This document shows positions 24,595 to 32,836 of a DNA stretch of 43,785 nucleotides, piece by piece. A program made the position numbers and the translations under genes. Under the pieces are notes generated by a model that had not been told where the DNA came from, made no database searches, and worked only from the letters and a program-made list of their open reading frames with translations. Within the stretch, counting starts at the first letter, position 1, and each line of letters starts with the position of its first letter. Origin of the DNA: CAZOBJ01 sp964577825 (GTDB lineage Bacteria; Planctomycetota; SZUA-567; JAFGNG01); assembly GCA_964577825.1 (NCBI GenBank), contig CAZOBJ010000019.1, forward strand, positions 1 through 43,785, written 5' to 3'.

Positions 24595-25149
24595 TCAGGT
24601 CAACACGCCGACAAGCGCCTCGAAGACCCGAGACGGCGCGGCCATGCGGCCCGTGCCGGTCTTGCCGCTGGCGAGTCGTCCCTCCTCGGGGCCGACGAAC
24701 ACCACGCCGCGCTCCTTCAAGACCGTCAGGTTCCCCTGGGTGGCCGGGTGCGTGTACATCCGGTCATTCATGGCCGGCGCAAGCAGGATCGGGGCGCGCG
24801 TGGCCATGGCCACGCAGGAGAGCAGGTCGTCCGCGAGCCCGTGGGCCAGCTTGGCCAGGCAGTTCGCCGTGGCCGGTACGATGCACAGGGCCTCGGCCGA
24901 CTCGGCGAGGTCGATGTGACGCGGTTCCGCGGCGGTCTGCACGAACAGGCCGTTGTAGACGGGCTGGTGGGTGAGCGACCGGAAGGAGAGCGCGGTCACG
25001 AATTGCTGCGCGGCGTCGGTCAGAATGACCCGCACCTCTGCTCCCGCCTTGGTAAGCAGGCTCGCGAATTCGACCGCCTTGTACGCGGCGATGCTGCCGG
25101 TCACCCCCAGCACGACGCGGCGTCCGGACAGGTCGTGTTCATTCGGCAT
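24595..25149 (-). CDS. coaC: Phosphopantothenoylcysteine decarboxylase-like flavoprotein (CoaC), stand-alone
   Basis: A 184-residue HFCD-family flavoprotein, predicted to decarboxylate 4'-phosphopantothenoylcysteine. VLGVTGSIAAYKAVE is the FMN-binding start, His78 in EPRHIDL the catalytic histidine, PAMN at 125-128 the PxMNxxMW-like motif, and GPEEGRLASGKTGTGRM the substrate clamp. In E. coli Dfp and human PPCDC this clamp holds a cysteine (ACG) that finishes the reduction step; here the residue is Ser161. I believe an ASG variant occurs elsewhere, but could not check. The gene overlaps gmk by 11 nt and is normally fused to coaB; the two are separate here. Confidence 0.86.
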   Translation of the reverse strand: MPNEHDLSGRRVVLGVTGSIAAYKAVEFASLLTKAGAEVRVILTDAAQQFVTALSFRSLTHQPVYNGLFVQTAAEPRHIDLAESAEALCIVPATANCLAKLAHGLADDLLSCVAMATRAPILLAPAMNDRMYTHPATQGNLTVLKERGVVFVGPEEGRLASGKTGTGRMAAPSRVFEALVGVLT

Positions 25150-25801
25150 CGGATTCCTCCACGCACAGGACGTCCGCAGGGCTTCGGCCTCCGAGCCAGT
25201 CGTCCAGCTCGCCCCCGCGCACGCGATGGTGCTCGGCCTGCAGAATGCTCAAGAGTGCGTCGAAGGCTCGGTCGAGGTCGTCGTTGACGATCCAGTAGTC
25301 GTAGCGAGCAAGGTGCTGCACCTCTCGCCGGGCCGTGTCCATGCGCTGGGCCATTTGCGCGCGGCTTTCGGTGCCACGGCCGATCAGCCGCCCGACCAGA
25401 ATCTCGGGCGCGGGCGGAAGCACGAAGATCATCACCGCGTCCGGGTAGGCGCGGTGCAGCTGGCCCGCTCCCTGCACCTCGATGTCCAGGACCACGTGCC
25501 GGCCGGCGGCCGTATGCTCGTCGAGCAGCTGCTTGGGCGTGCCGTACAAGTGACTGCAGAACTCCGCATATTCGGCGAAGTCACCGCGCTCGGCCCGGGC
25601 CAGGAAGTCGTCGCGGTCGAGAAAGAAGTAGTCCTCGCCGTCGTGTTCGTGCGCTCGGGGCGGCCGCGTGGTGGCCGACACGCTCAAGACGCAGTCCTCG
25701 ACCTTGCTGCACAGCCGTTGGGCCAGGGTGGTCTTGCCGGCACCCGCCGGACCGGAGAGCACGAGCAGAAAGCCCACATCTCGCGCAGACGCGCCGACCA
25801 T
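25139..25801 (-). CDS. gmk: Guanylate kinase
   Basis: A 220-residue conventional GMP kinase (ATP + GMP to ADP + GDP). Walker A is GPAGAGKTT at residues 17-25; the GMP site is SVSATTRPPRAHEHDGEDYFFL; the region LDIEVQGAGQL and the lid RRE with VNDDLDRA follow in normal order. It sits between yicC and coaC, which is a common bacterial order, but the usual rpoZ (omega subunit) is not present between gmk and coaC. It overlaps coaC by 11 nt and follows yicC by 15 nt. A second, unusual GMP-kinase-like gene lies at 6389-7153. Confidence 0.95.
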   Translation of the reverse strand: MVGASARDVGFLLVLSGPAGAGKTTLAQRLCSKVEDCVLSVSATTRPPRAHEHDGEDYFFLDRDDFLARAERGDFAEYAEFCSHLYGTPKQLLDEHTAAGRHVVLDIEVQGAGQLHRAYPDAVMIFVLPPAPEILVGRLIGRGTESRAQMAQRMDTARREVQHLARYDYWIVNDDLDRAFDALLSILQAEHHRVRGGELDDWLGGRSPADVLCVEESDAE

Positions 25802-25816
25802 GGATGCGCCTCCGGA

Positions 25817-26707
25817 CTATTCGACGTTGGCGGTCTGTTCCTTGATCTTTTCCACGGCGAGCTTGGCGTTTATCGACTGCGCGGCAATGGCCGTGCCGCT
25901 GGCCTTGCTGGCGATGGTGTTCACTTCCCGCAGCATCTCCTGCGCCAGGAAGTCCAGGCGCTTGCCTGCCTCTCCGCCCTGCACGATGGTGTCCTCGAAT
26001 TGTGCGAGGTGGCTGTCCAGCCGGTCGAGCTCCTCGGTGATGTCCGCGCGGTCGGCGTACAGGACCGTTTCGCGCTCGATAGCCTGTTGGTCGGCGGCGG
26101 TCGGCCCCGCCGGACAGATCTCTTGCAGCCGGTCGTGCAGCCGGCGGCGGACGCGGTCCACCACCGCGTCCGTTTCACTGCGCGCGAGCCGGGCGAACGC
26201 GCGGACCTGACCGGCGTGCTCGGCGAGCACGGCCGCGGCCGCACTGCCCTCGGACTCGCGCATGGCCACGACCTGCGCAATCGCCTCCTCCAAAGGCGCG
26301 CGCAGGAGCGGCCAATCGGCTTCGCTGAGGCCCTCATCGGACCCGAGGGCGAAGAGACCGGGCACCTGCAAGAGGTCGGAGACGGTCAGGCCTCCGTCAA
26401 GGTCCAGGTCTCGCGCCGCCGTGCGCAACGCGTCGACCGCGCTCTTGGCGAGCGGGCCGTTGACGATCGCGTCCGGCGAGAAACCTAGACGGCAGATCGT
26501 GATCGTTATGTCCGCCTGCCCGCGGTGCACGAAGGCGGCCAATGCGTCTCGCACGCGCTTCTCCACGGCGCCCAGAGGCCCCCGACAGCGCACCGACATC
26601 CGCAGGCTGCGATGGTTGACCGTGCGTACGTCCACGCGCACGCGCAAGGCGTTGTCTTCCGAGACAGCGGTGCCGAAGCCCGTCATGCTGTGCAGCGAGT
26701 GGTTCAT
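25817..26707 (-). CDS. yicC: YicC family endoribonuclease
   Basis: A 296-residue cytoplasmic protein of the YicC/YloC family, characterised as endoribonucleases in E. coli and Bacillus. It begins HSMTGFG, has RTVNHRSLRM with a following VRDAL, and ends with DFLAQEMLREVNTIASKA and IKEQTANVE, all family signatures. The ATG overlaps the DUF2225 stop as ATGA, and gmk follows by 15 nt. Start choice uses this overlap and the conserved N-terminus; the frame stays open upstream. Confidence 0.94.
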   Translation of the reverse strand: MNHSLHSMTGFGTAVSEDNALRVRVDVRTVNHRSLRMSVRCRGPLGAVEKRVRDALAAFVHRGQADITITICRLGFSPDAIVNGPLAKSAVDALRTAARDLDLDGGLTVSDLLQVPGLFALGSDEGLSEADWPLLRAPLEEAIAQVVAMRESEGSAAAAVLAEHAGQVRAFARLARSETDAVVDRVRRRLHDRLQEICPAGPTAADQQAIERETVLYADRADITEELDRLDSHLAQFEDTIVQGGEAGKRLDFLAQEMLREVNTIASKASGTAIAAQSINAKLAVEKIKEQTANVE

Positions 26708-27897
26708 GACTGCGAACCCTCTTTGAGCATGTTGAGAATGCGCTTGAAGAACCCGCGGGACTGCTGCTGCTGCGCTTCGGCTTCGGCGGTGGCTTCGGCT
26801 TCGTCCAGGTGCTCGAGCTCGGTCTCGAGCAACTTCTTTTTGAAGAGCTGCGAAACCCGCCGAGACGTGCCTTCGTAGAAGCCCTCGGAGCGCAGCCGCT
26901 CCAGGATGCCTTCCGGCGTGGGATTGTCCATGCTCAGTACGATCTCGCGGGCTCGGGGATACTCGTCGGCGAAGATGAGCTCCGTAAGACGATCCGACAA
27001 GGCCACGGTCCGCTCGATCGTGTTGTTGAGCCATTGCACCAGGGTCTTAAGCCGCTCAATCTGCTGGGAGCTGATGTTCGAGCGGCGCCCCGCGCCGTCC
27101 AGGGCTCGCTGGCTCGAGTGGCGGCGCTGAGTGGCCTGCTGGAAAATGGCCCGAACATAGCCCATGGCGGCGCGCTTTTCGTCCAGGCGCAGGTACAGGC
27201 TGACCAACAGGAACATAATGGAGATCTCCTGACGAATGCGGTCGCCGCGCCCTGCAGTATCCAGGTCGAGTTTGAAGTACTCGATGGCCTTGCGTATCGA
27301 GCGCTCCTCGTCCACCGGACCGTCCGGCCATTCGGACTTGAGTTCGTCCAGAACCTGCTGGAGCTCCGGCTCGGGTGCCACACGTCCGCCGGATATCTCG
27401 GGATCATTCTTCTCTCGGTAGAGCCAGGCGCAGCGCAAGTACAGACGGGCCAGCCTGCCGTTCTGCCGCATATGGGGAGTGAGCAGGCCCTGGATGTACA
27501 CGGCCACGATATGCGCGGCCAGGGTGGAGCTCCAGGTGACGAACTCGGCCTGCATGTCGATGGTGGTGCCCAGCCGTGTGATCAAGCTGTCCGGCCGGCG
27601 AGAGTCCACGAGCAGCTTCTCGCGCAGGATCTCGAGCTTGCCGCCGGCGTCGTCCTCTCCTCGAAAGATCTCCTTCTCGTCGCAGAAATGACAATGAGGA
27701 CAGTGCCACACGTGGTAGTACTCGGGTCGAAGGTTCTGAAACGCCGGGACTTCGACCCGATACTTGCGCACGAACCGGTCGTCCTCGACCTCCGTGGGCG
27801 TAAACATCTTGCTCTTAACGTACCGGTGGGTCGCTTCCCGCTGGCAGATGGGGCAGACCGCATTGATGCGGATAAAGGCGTCGTTCTTCGCAGACAC
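26704..27897 (-). CDS. DUF2225 domain protein with zinc-ribbon-like cysteines
   Basis: A 397-residue protein of the DUF2225 family. Cysteines Cys15/Cys18 (CPIC) and Cys66/Cys69 plus Cys72 (CPHCHFC) could form a zinc site; the remainder is helical, with TPR-like repeats around residues 150-270, and a glutamate/glutamine-rich stretch (about 365-380, EATAEAEAQQQQ) before a basic tail. The function of the family is unknown. It lies in the middle of a housekeeping directon, 30 nt after secG and with a 4-nt overlap to yicC. Confidence 0.8.
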   Translation of the reverse strand: MSAKNDAFIRINAVCPICQREATHRYVKSKMFTPTEVEDDRFVRKYRVEVPAFQNLRPEYYHVWHCPHCHFCDEKEIFRGEDDAGGKLEILREKLLVDSRRPDSLITRLGTTIDMQAEFVTWSSTLAAHIVAVYIQGLLTPHMRQNGRLARLYLRCAWLYREKNDPEISGGRVAPEPELQQVLDELKSEWPDGPVDEERSIRKAIEYFKLDLDTAGRGDRIRQEISIMFLLVSLYLRLDEKRAAMGYVRAIFQQATQRRHSSQRALDGAGRRSNISSQQIERLKTLVQWLNNTIERTVALSDRLTELIFADEYPRAREIVLSMDNPTPEGILERLRSEGFYEGTSRRVSQLFKKKLLETELEHLDEAEATAEAEAQQQQSRGFFKRILNMLKEGSQS

Positions 27898-27927
27898 GGT
27901 TCACCTCCGGCGCGGCGACGTTGTCCG

Positions 27928-28347
27928 CTACTCGGGTTCCTCGGTCGCTGCGGGTGGTGCGAGAGGCGTTTCAGTCTCCGGACTGGCCGGCAAAAGGGGG
28001 CCGGCTCCTTCCAGGGGAACGGAAGGCGGCATCTCGGCGGGCGGGGCCTGCGTGGCAGGCGCGGGGGCTTGGGGCTCTTCGGGCGCCTCCGGCGCCTCAG
28101 GCACGCCCTCGGGGAAGGCCTCTTCCTTGGCCATGTTGATGGTGACCCCCAGGACGATTACCAGCACCAGGAACAGAAGCGCAAAAATGACGGTTAGCTT
28201 ACGCAGGGGGTTGCGTGCGCCCATGATGCTGTCCATCCCGGGCACGCCCATGGCGCTGATGCCGCCTCCTTTGCTCTCCTGCAGGAGCACCAGGGCCACG
28301 ATGCAAAAGGCCACGAATCCGAACAGAATCGCCAACACAACAGTCAC
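27928..28347 (-). CDS. secG: Preprotein translocase subunit SecG with long acidic, Pro/Ala-rich tail
   Basis: A 139-residue inner-membrane protein. Two hydrophobic helices (about 1-22 and 51-69) flank LLQESKGGGISAMG and GARNPLRKLT, which match the SecG core where the first helix runs into the cytoplasmic loop. SecG aids SecYEG-mediated export. I chose GTG 28347 because GAGAGGA stands 7 nt before it; an in-frame ATG eight codons upstream has no ribosome site. The roughly 68-residue C-terminal tail is rich in Pro, Ala and Glu and is unusually long for SecG, which often ends soon after helix 2. Confidence 0.86.
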   Translation of the reverse strand: MTVVLAILFGFVAFCIVALVLLQESKGGGISAMGVPGMDSIMGARNPLRKLTVIFALLFLVLVIVLGVTINMAKEEAFPEGVPEAPEAPEEPQAPAPATQAPPAEMPPSVPLEGAGPLLPASPETETPLAPPAATEEPE

Positions 28348-28463
28348 GGGCAAGTCCTCTCGTTGGTCCATCCAATCCGCAGGGCGCCATGCGCGTCCGC
28401 AGGGCTTCACGTTACACCGCGCGAGCCCGTCTCGCAAGAGAAATCGCCCTGGGACGTAGTCGG

Positions 28464-29213
28464 TCAGAACCGGACGATCGCAGCGAAGGACTCCGGATCC
28501 AGGCTTGCGCCGCCAACCAGCGCTCCATCAATGTCGGGTTGGGCCATGAGATCCTTCACGTTCCCGGGCTTGACGCTGCCGCCGTACTGGATCCGCGTGG
28601 CGTGCGCGATCTTCTGGCCGAAGAGATCCGCGAGCACGGATCGGCAGAAGGCGTGCACCTCCTGGGCTTGCTCGGGCGTCGCGGTCTTACCCGTGCCGAT
28701 GGCCCATACGGGCTCATAGGCGAGAGTGACGGTCCCCATGTGCTCGGGACCCAGGCGGGCCAGGCCTCCGCGCAGGTGGTCTTCCACGACGCGCTGGGTC
28801 TTGCCTGCTTCGCGCTCTTCCAAGGTTTCGCCAATGCACACGATCGGGGCGAGCCCCGCGTCGAGCGCGGCCTGGAGCCGCATGGACACGGTTTCATTCG
28901 TCTCGCCGAAATACTGGCGCCGTTCCGAGTGGCCGAGGATAACGTGTTCGCATCCCGCGGCGCGGATCATGCGCGCGGCCACCTCGCCAGTGTAGGCGCC
29001 GGCCTCTTCCCAGTGGCAGTTCTGGGCGCCCACGGCCACGTTGGATCCGCCACACGCCTGCGCGAGTGGGCGCAGGGCGGGGAAGGGCGGACACAACGCG
29101 ATATCCACCTGGTCAACGCCCTCGACCTGGGGCAGGAACGACTCGGCGTAGGCCAGGGCCTCGTCCACGGTCTTGTTCATCTTCCAGTTGCCTGCCAGGA
29201 ACGGCTTGCGCAT
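28464..29213 (-). CDS. tpiA: Triosephosphate isomerase
   Basis: A 249-residue glycolytic enzyme interconverting glyceraldehyde 3-phosphate and dihydroxyacetone phosphate. Key residues are clear: Asn9 and Lys11 in FLAGNWKMNK, the catalytic His in LGHSERR, the catalytic Glu in AYEPVWAIGTG, and the phosphate-binding IQYGGSV and GALVGGASL. Length is typical. ATG 29213 is preceded by AAGGAG. The gene lies 45 nt after aroF and 116 nt before secG. Confidence 0.97.
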   Translation of the reverse strand: MRKPFLAGNWKMNKTVDEALAYAESFLPQVEGVDQVDIALCPPFPALRPLAQACGGSNVAVGAQNCHWEEAGAYTGEVAARMIRAAGCEHVILGHSERRQYFGETNETVSMRLQAALDAGLAPIVCIGETLEEREAGKTQRVVEDHLRGGLARLGPEHMGTVTLAYEPVWAIGTGKTATPEQAQEVHAFCRSVLADLFGQKIAHATRIQYGGSVKPGNVKDLMAQPDIDGALVGGASLDPESFAAIVRF

Positions 29214-29258
29214 AACGTTCTCCTTGCGGGAAGGTTCGTCTCGCATCTGCCTCAGGTC

Positions 29259-30272
29259 TCAGACCGACCGTCCGACTGCCCGGGCCACGGCACGGACTCG
29301 GTACATCAGGTCCGCGAAGTCGTCGGGCAACAGAGACTGGGCACCGTCGCTCTTTGCCTCGTCCGGATGGCTATGCACCTCCACCAGAAGGGCGTCGCAA
29401 CCGGCGGCCACCGCGGCGAGCGCAAGAGACGGCACGTACTCGCGATGCCCGGACGCGTGAGAGGGGTCGACCATCACCGGCAGATGCGTGAGCTCTTTGA
29501 GCGCGGGCACGGCCGACAGGTCCAGCGTATTGCGGGTAGAGGTCTCAAAGGTGCGGATGCCGCGCTCGCACAGGATCACCTGCTCGTTGCCGCCGTGGAG
29601 CACGTATTCGGCCGAAAGGAGCAGGTCTTCCAGGCTCGCGGCCATGCCTCGCTTGAGCACAACGGGCACCCGGGTCGCGCCGACCTCTTTGAGCAGCTCG
29701 TAGTTCTGCATGTTGCGCGCGCCGATCTGAACGATGTCCGCGTACTGGACCACGAGTTCCAGTGAGCGGCTGTTGATTGCCTCCGTTTGCACGAGCAAGT
29801 CCAGTTCATCGGCCACCTGGCGCATGATCCGCAGTCCGTCTTCTCCCATCCCTTGAAAGCTATACGGACTGCTGCGCGGCTTGAACGCACCTCCGCGCAG
29901 TCCCTTGGCGCCCGCATGCCTCACGACGCCCGCGATTTCGCGCAGAGTCTGTTCCCCCTCGATGGAGCAAGGGCCGGCGACCATCACGATATCCTTGCCG
30001 CCGAACACGGTTCCTCGGACATTCACGGTAGAGGGCTCGGCGTGGAACTCGCGCGCGGCGAGCTTGTAGGGCTTGAGCACGCGCAGAACATCATCCACGC
30101 CGGGCATCAGGGCGAAGGGCTCGGTGCGCACCTCGTGGCTGGCGCCCTTGACGCCGATGATCGTGCGCTCCACCCCGCGGGAGACGTGGACGTCCAGTCC
30201 CGCGGCGCGTACTCGGTCGATCACGCGTTCGATTTGCGCTTCTTCCGCGCCGGGGCGCATGATGATGATCAT
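29259..30272 (-). CDS. aroF: 3-deoxy-7-phosphoheptulonate synthase, type I beta (DAHP synthase)
   Basis: A 337-residue DAHP synthase that condenses phosphoenolpyruvate and erythrose 4-phosphate, the first shikimate-pathway step. Residues 1-75 form a ferredoxin-like regulatory domain (MIIIMRPGA start, as in Thermotoga-type enzymes), followed by the barrel: VAGPCSIE, GLRGGAFKPRSSPYSFQG, VVLKRG and MVDPSHASGHR, with the metal-binding Cys, His and Asp residues. The N-terminal domain suggests feedback inhibition by an aromatic amino acid. ATG overlaps the pheA stop as ATGA, with GGGAGG upstream, so the two are probably co-translated. Confidence 0.95.
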   Translation of the reverse strand: MIIIMRPGAEEAQIERVIDRVRAAGLDVHVSRGVERTIIGVKGASHEVRTEPFALMPGVDDVLRVLKPYKLAAREFHAEPSTVNVRGTVFGGKDIVMVAGPCSIEGEQTLREIAGVVRHAGAKGLRGGAFKPRSSPYSFQGMGEDGLRIMRQVADELDLLVQTEAINSRSLELVVQYADIVQIGARNMQNYELLKEVGATRVPVVLKRGMAASLEDLLLSAEYVLHGGNEQVILCERGIRTFETSTRNTLDLSAVPALKELTHLPVMVDPSHASGHREYVPSLALAAVAAGCDALLVEVHSHPDEAKSDGAQSLLPDDFADLMYRVRAVARAVGRSV

Positions 30273-31381
30273 GACGAGGCCTCCCTGGGCACGGGACGGA
30301 TGCGCTCGGCGCGCGGGTAGCTGCCCAATACCACGAGGTCGTGAGTCCGGTGGCGCAGGGCCTCCAGGCCGCGGGCGACTTGCGGGTCTTCAGCGTGTCC
30401 TTCCAAGTCGATAAAGAACGAGTACTCCCACGCCCGCTTGCGCGCGGGGCGGCTCTCGATGCGCGTGAGGTTGATCCCGTGGTCCTTGCAGGCCTGCAGG
30501 GCATCGGCCAGGCTGCCCGCGCGGTGGGGTACGCTGAACATGATGCTGGTGCGATCCTGCCCGGTGGGCTTCCCGAAGCTGTGGGCCAGCACCACAAAGC
30601 GGGTGACGTTGTCCGCACGGTCCTCAATGCATGGCTCCAGGACATGCAGGTCGTAGATCGTGGCCGCGGCCTCGCTGGCGATGGCGGCCACCGTGGGGTC
30701 GCTGGCCGCCAGCTGGGCGGCTGCAGCGGTGCTCACCGTCTCGATCACCTCGGCATGGGCCAGATTGGCATTGAGCCACTCTCGGCACTGGGCCAGGGGC
30801 TGGGGATGGCTGGCGATCTGGCGGATCTGGTCCAGCTGCCCTTTGGCCAGCAGGTTCTGATGGATCTCCACGTACGCCTCGCTGCAGATCGAGAGGTCGG
30901 TGGTCATGAACATGTCCGTGGTCTGGGTGACGCTCCCCTCGGTCGAGTTCTCGATGGGCACGATGCCGTAGTCGGCGTGTTCGCGGCTGACGGCCAGGAA
31001 CACGTCTCGGATCTCGCGAGCGGCATGATATTCGATCGATGCGCCGAACTTCTGTAGGGCGGCCATGTAACTGAAGGTGCCCGGGGGCCCAAGATAGCTC
31101 ACCCGCGTTGGCGCCTCCAGCGCGATGGTGCCGCTCATGATCTCGCGGTATATCGCGCGGATGGTCCGCTCGGACAAGGGCCCCCTGTTCAGCGCGGTCA
31201 CGCGCTCGTAGACCTGCTGCTCTCTGTGCGGAGCATACACGGGCTCCCCGGTCTGGGACTTGAGCGCACCAACCTTCAGGGCGATCCGTGCCCGCTCGTT
31301 GATCAGGCGGACGAGCTGCTCGTCGCAGGAATCGATCTGTCGGCGCAATTCGTCCAGGTCCACAGCGCCTGGTTCTTCCAT
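30269..31381 (-). CDS. pheA: Bifunctional chorismate mutase / prephenate dehydratase
   Basis: A 370-residue P-protein for phenylalanine synthesis. Residues 7-90 are an AroQ-type chorismate mutase (DELRRQIDSCDEQLVRLIN, IYREIMS), residues 93-270 the prephenate dehydratase (VSYLGPPGTFSYMAA, VPIENSTEGSVT, DNVTRFVVL with the catalytic Thr-Arg-Phe), and residues 280-360 an ACT domain (SIMFSVPHRAGSL, INLTRIESRP), which binds phenylalanine in relatives. It is the first gene of the 13-gene directon, 42 nt after the candidate promoter. GAAAGG precedes ATG 31381. Confidence 0.96.
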   Translation of the reverse strand: MEEPGAVDLDELRRQIDSCDEQLVRLINERARIALKVGALKSQTGEPVYAPHREQQVYERVTALNRGPLSERTIRAIYREIMSGTIALEAPTRVSYLGPPGTFSYMAALQKFGASIEYHAAREIRDVFLAVSREHADYGIVPIENSTEGSVTQTTDMFMTTDLSICSEAYVEIHQNLLAKGQLDQIRQIASHPQPLAQCREWLNANLAHAEVIETVSTAAAAQLAASDPTVAAIASEAAATIYDLHVLEPCIEDRADNVTRFVVLAHSFGKPTGQDRTSIMFSVPHRAGSLADALQACKDHGINLTRIESRPARKRAWEYSFFIDLEGHAEDPQVARGLEALRHRTHDLVVLGSYPRAERIRPVPREASS

Positions 31382-31422
31382 CGGAATGCCTTTCTAACGC
31401 AACGATGCAACGTGTTTTTCGG

Positions 31423-31451
31423 AGTGTAGTTGCGGAGGAAGGACATGTCAA
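31423..31451 (-). promoter_or_regulatory. Near-consensus sigma70 promoter for pheA and downstream genes
   Basis: On the minus strand TTGACA (31446-31451) is followed after 17 nt by TACACT (31423-31428). This is the best promoter match in the window and lies about 42 nt before the pheA start. No leader peptide or attenuator with a T-tract is evident in the short transcript leader, so feedback control is more likely at enzyme level (ACT and ferredoxin-like domains). Confidence 0.72.
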
Positions 31452-31583
31452 CTGAAAAGGGCTCTCGGGCGGTCCGGGCCCATAGAGCATAGAAAACAGC
31501 GTGAACGCCTTGACGAGTCTGGTCGATATGGCTAGAAAGGGTCGATCTTTGCAGCCCCGCGAGAGGAAAGCAGGACGGGGCTC

Positions 31584-31612
31584 TTGATTCGGCAACCTCG
31601 ACCGGATACATA
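31584..31612 (+). promoter_or_regulatory. Candidate promoter for the M28 peptidase
   Basis: TTGATT at 31584-31589 and TACATA at 31607-31612 have 17-nt spacing and lie 48 nt before ATG 31661. The -10 match is partial. The region is a divergent intergenic stretch of about 280 nt, with the stronger pheA promoter on the other strand. Confidence 0.35.
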
Positions 31613-31660
31613 GGTGTTGGGGTGCGAACCGCAATACGGGGGAACGGCGGAGACCAGAAG

Positions 31661-32824
31661 ATGCATCGATGGACGGTCTTGGCAGCAGCGGGGGCGCTGT
31701 GGCTTGCCGCGACAGGAACCTGCTACGCCAACGACTACGGGGGCCCGCCGCGCCAGATCCGAGAGGTGTTGGGCGAAGTGGCCGACCCCCCTGCGCGAGA
31801 CGTAGAGCGTCTGGATAGATTGGCCGAGCTCTTCCGGGCCTCGGCCCCGCCTGCAGACCTACGCTACCAGCCGTTCCAGTGGCAGGGGCGCGGGTATCAG
31901 AACCTGGTCGTGGAATTAGAGGGGTCCGACCCGGATGCCCCGTGCCTGATCCTGGGTGCTCACACGGACGCGACCAAGGACAGCCCGGGCATCGTGGACA
32001 ACTGGTCCAGTTGCGTGATGCTTGCCGCGCTGTACCGAGGGCTCGCCCACGCAGACCTGACGCACACCGTGATCTTCGTGGGGTTCGGGTGCGAAGAGCA
32101 CGGCCTGCATGGGTCACAAGCATTCCTGCGGGAGCGTTCGACGCTCCCATGCCGGATTCGTGCGATGATCAACCTGGAGTGCCTGGGGGTGGGCCAGCTG
32201 CGGACCTGGGCGAACGCGAGCGCGGATGATCTGGAGCAGGCCTTTCGAGCGGTGAGCGGGCCCCATGACGCGGCAAACGAACGCCTGGTCCTGTTCGGCT
32301 ATATGGCGGACAGCTTCAGCTTCTCGCGTGCCGGCATTCCGGCGGTCACGATTCACAGCCTATCCGGTCGTGACCTGTCGTTCATCAACACGCCGCGCGA
32401 CGACGGGCGCCACCTTCATCCGAGCCGGTACGTGCAAGCGTACGAAGTTCTGCGCAAGTACGTGCTGTATCTCGATCGTCGTGTCGAACCGATCCGGCCT
32501 CTGGACCGCGACGCTCGGCTGGAGCCTGTGCACGTCAGCCTACGAGCGGCACCCGGCAAAGCGGGCGAGGCCGTGGCGGGCGTGAAGCTCGCTTCGCTTT
32601 CTCCCACTAGCCGAGAGTTTCGGGCGGGGCTGCGCGGTGGAGACATCCTCATGGAACTGGACGGAGTGCGCATCCGCAGTCCGTTCGAGCTCGGCCCGAT
32701 GCTGCAAACTCTGTATCGAGGCAAGCAGGTGTGCATGAAGGTCCGCCGTCCGGGTGGGGCGGCCGACTCGCAGGAGACGCTCGCTGCCGTGCCCGGAGTC
32801 CGAACGGTCACCGTGACCTACTGA
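31661..32824 (+). CDS. Secreted M28-family zinc peptidase with C-terminal PDZ domain
   Basis: A 387-residue protein with a signal peptide (about 1-23; hydrophobic LAAAGALWLAATG, no good lipobox). The M28 metal ligands can be placed: His in LGAHTDAT, Asp in GIVDNWSS, Glu-Glu in GCEEHGLHGS, Glu in INLECLG and His in TIHSLSG, which fits a two-zinc aminopeptidase. Residues from about 285 on form a PDZ-like module (LASLSPTSREFRAGLRGGD, ILMELDGVRI). It probably trims peptides in the periplasm or outside the cell. ATG 31661 is preferred over a GTG 13 codons upstream because it begins the signal peptide and has GGAG ahead. Confidence 0.85.
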   Translation: MHRWTVLAAAGALWLAATGTCYANDYGGPPRQIREVLGEVADPPARDVERLDRLAELFRASAPPADLRYQPFQWQGRGYQNLVVELEGSDPDAPCLILGAHTDATKDSPGIVDNWSSCVMLAALYRGLAHADLTHTVIFVGFGCEEHGLHGSQAFLRERSTLPCRIRAMINLECLGVGQLRTWANASADDLEQAFRAVSGPHDAANERLVLFGYMADSFSFSRAGIPAVTIHSLSGRDLSFINTPRDDGRHLHPSRYVQAYEVLRKYVLYLDRRVEPIRPLDRDARLEPVHVSLRAAPGKAGEAVAGVKLASLSPTSREFRAGLRGGDILMELDGVRIRSPFELGPMLQTLYRGKQVCMKVRRPGGAADSQETLAAVPGVRTVTVTY

Positions 32825-32836
32825 GCAAGGGACGCC

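Noticed and set aside
21467..25287. Two long plus-strand open frames (to about 550 codons) opposite the dus-to-gmk genes
   Set aside because: They are antisense to well-recognised minus-strand genes and have no domain or ribosome site.
28348..28371. ATG 28371 as the SecG start
   Set aside because: It has no ribosome site, while GTG 28347 has GAGAGGA at good spacing and gives the usual short N-terminus before the first helix.
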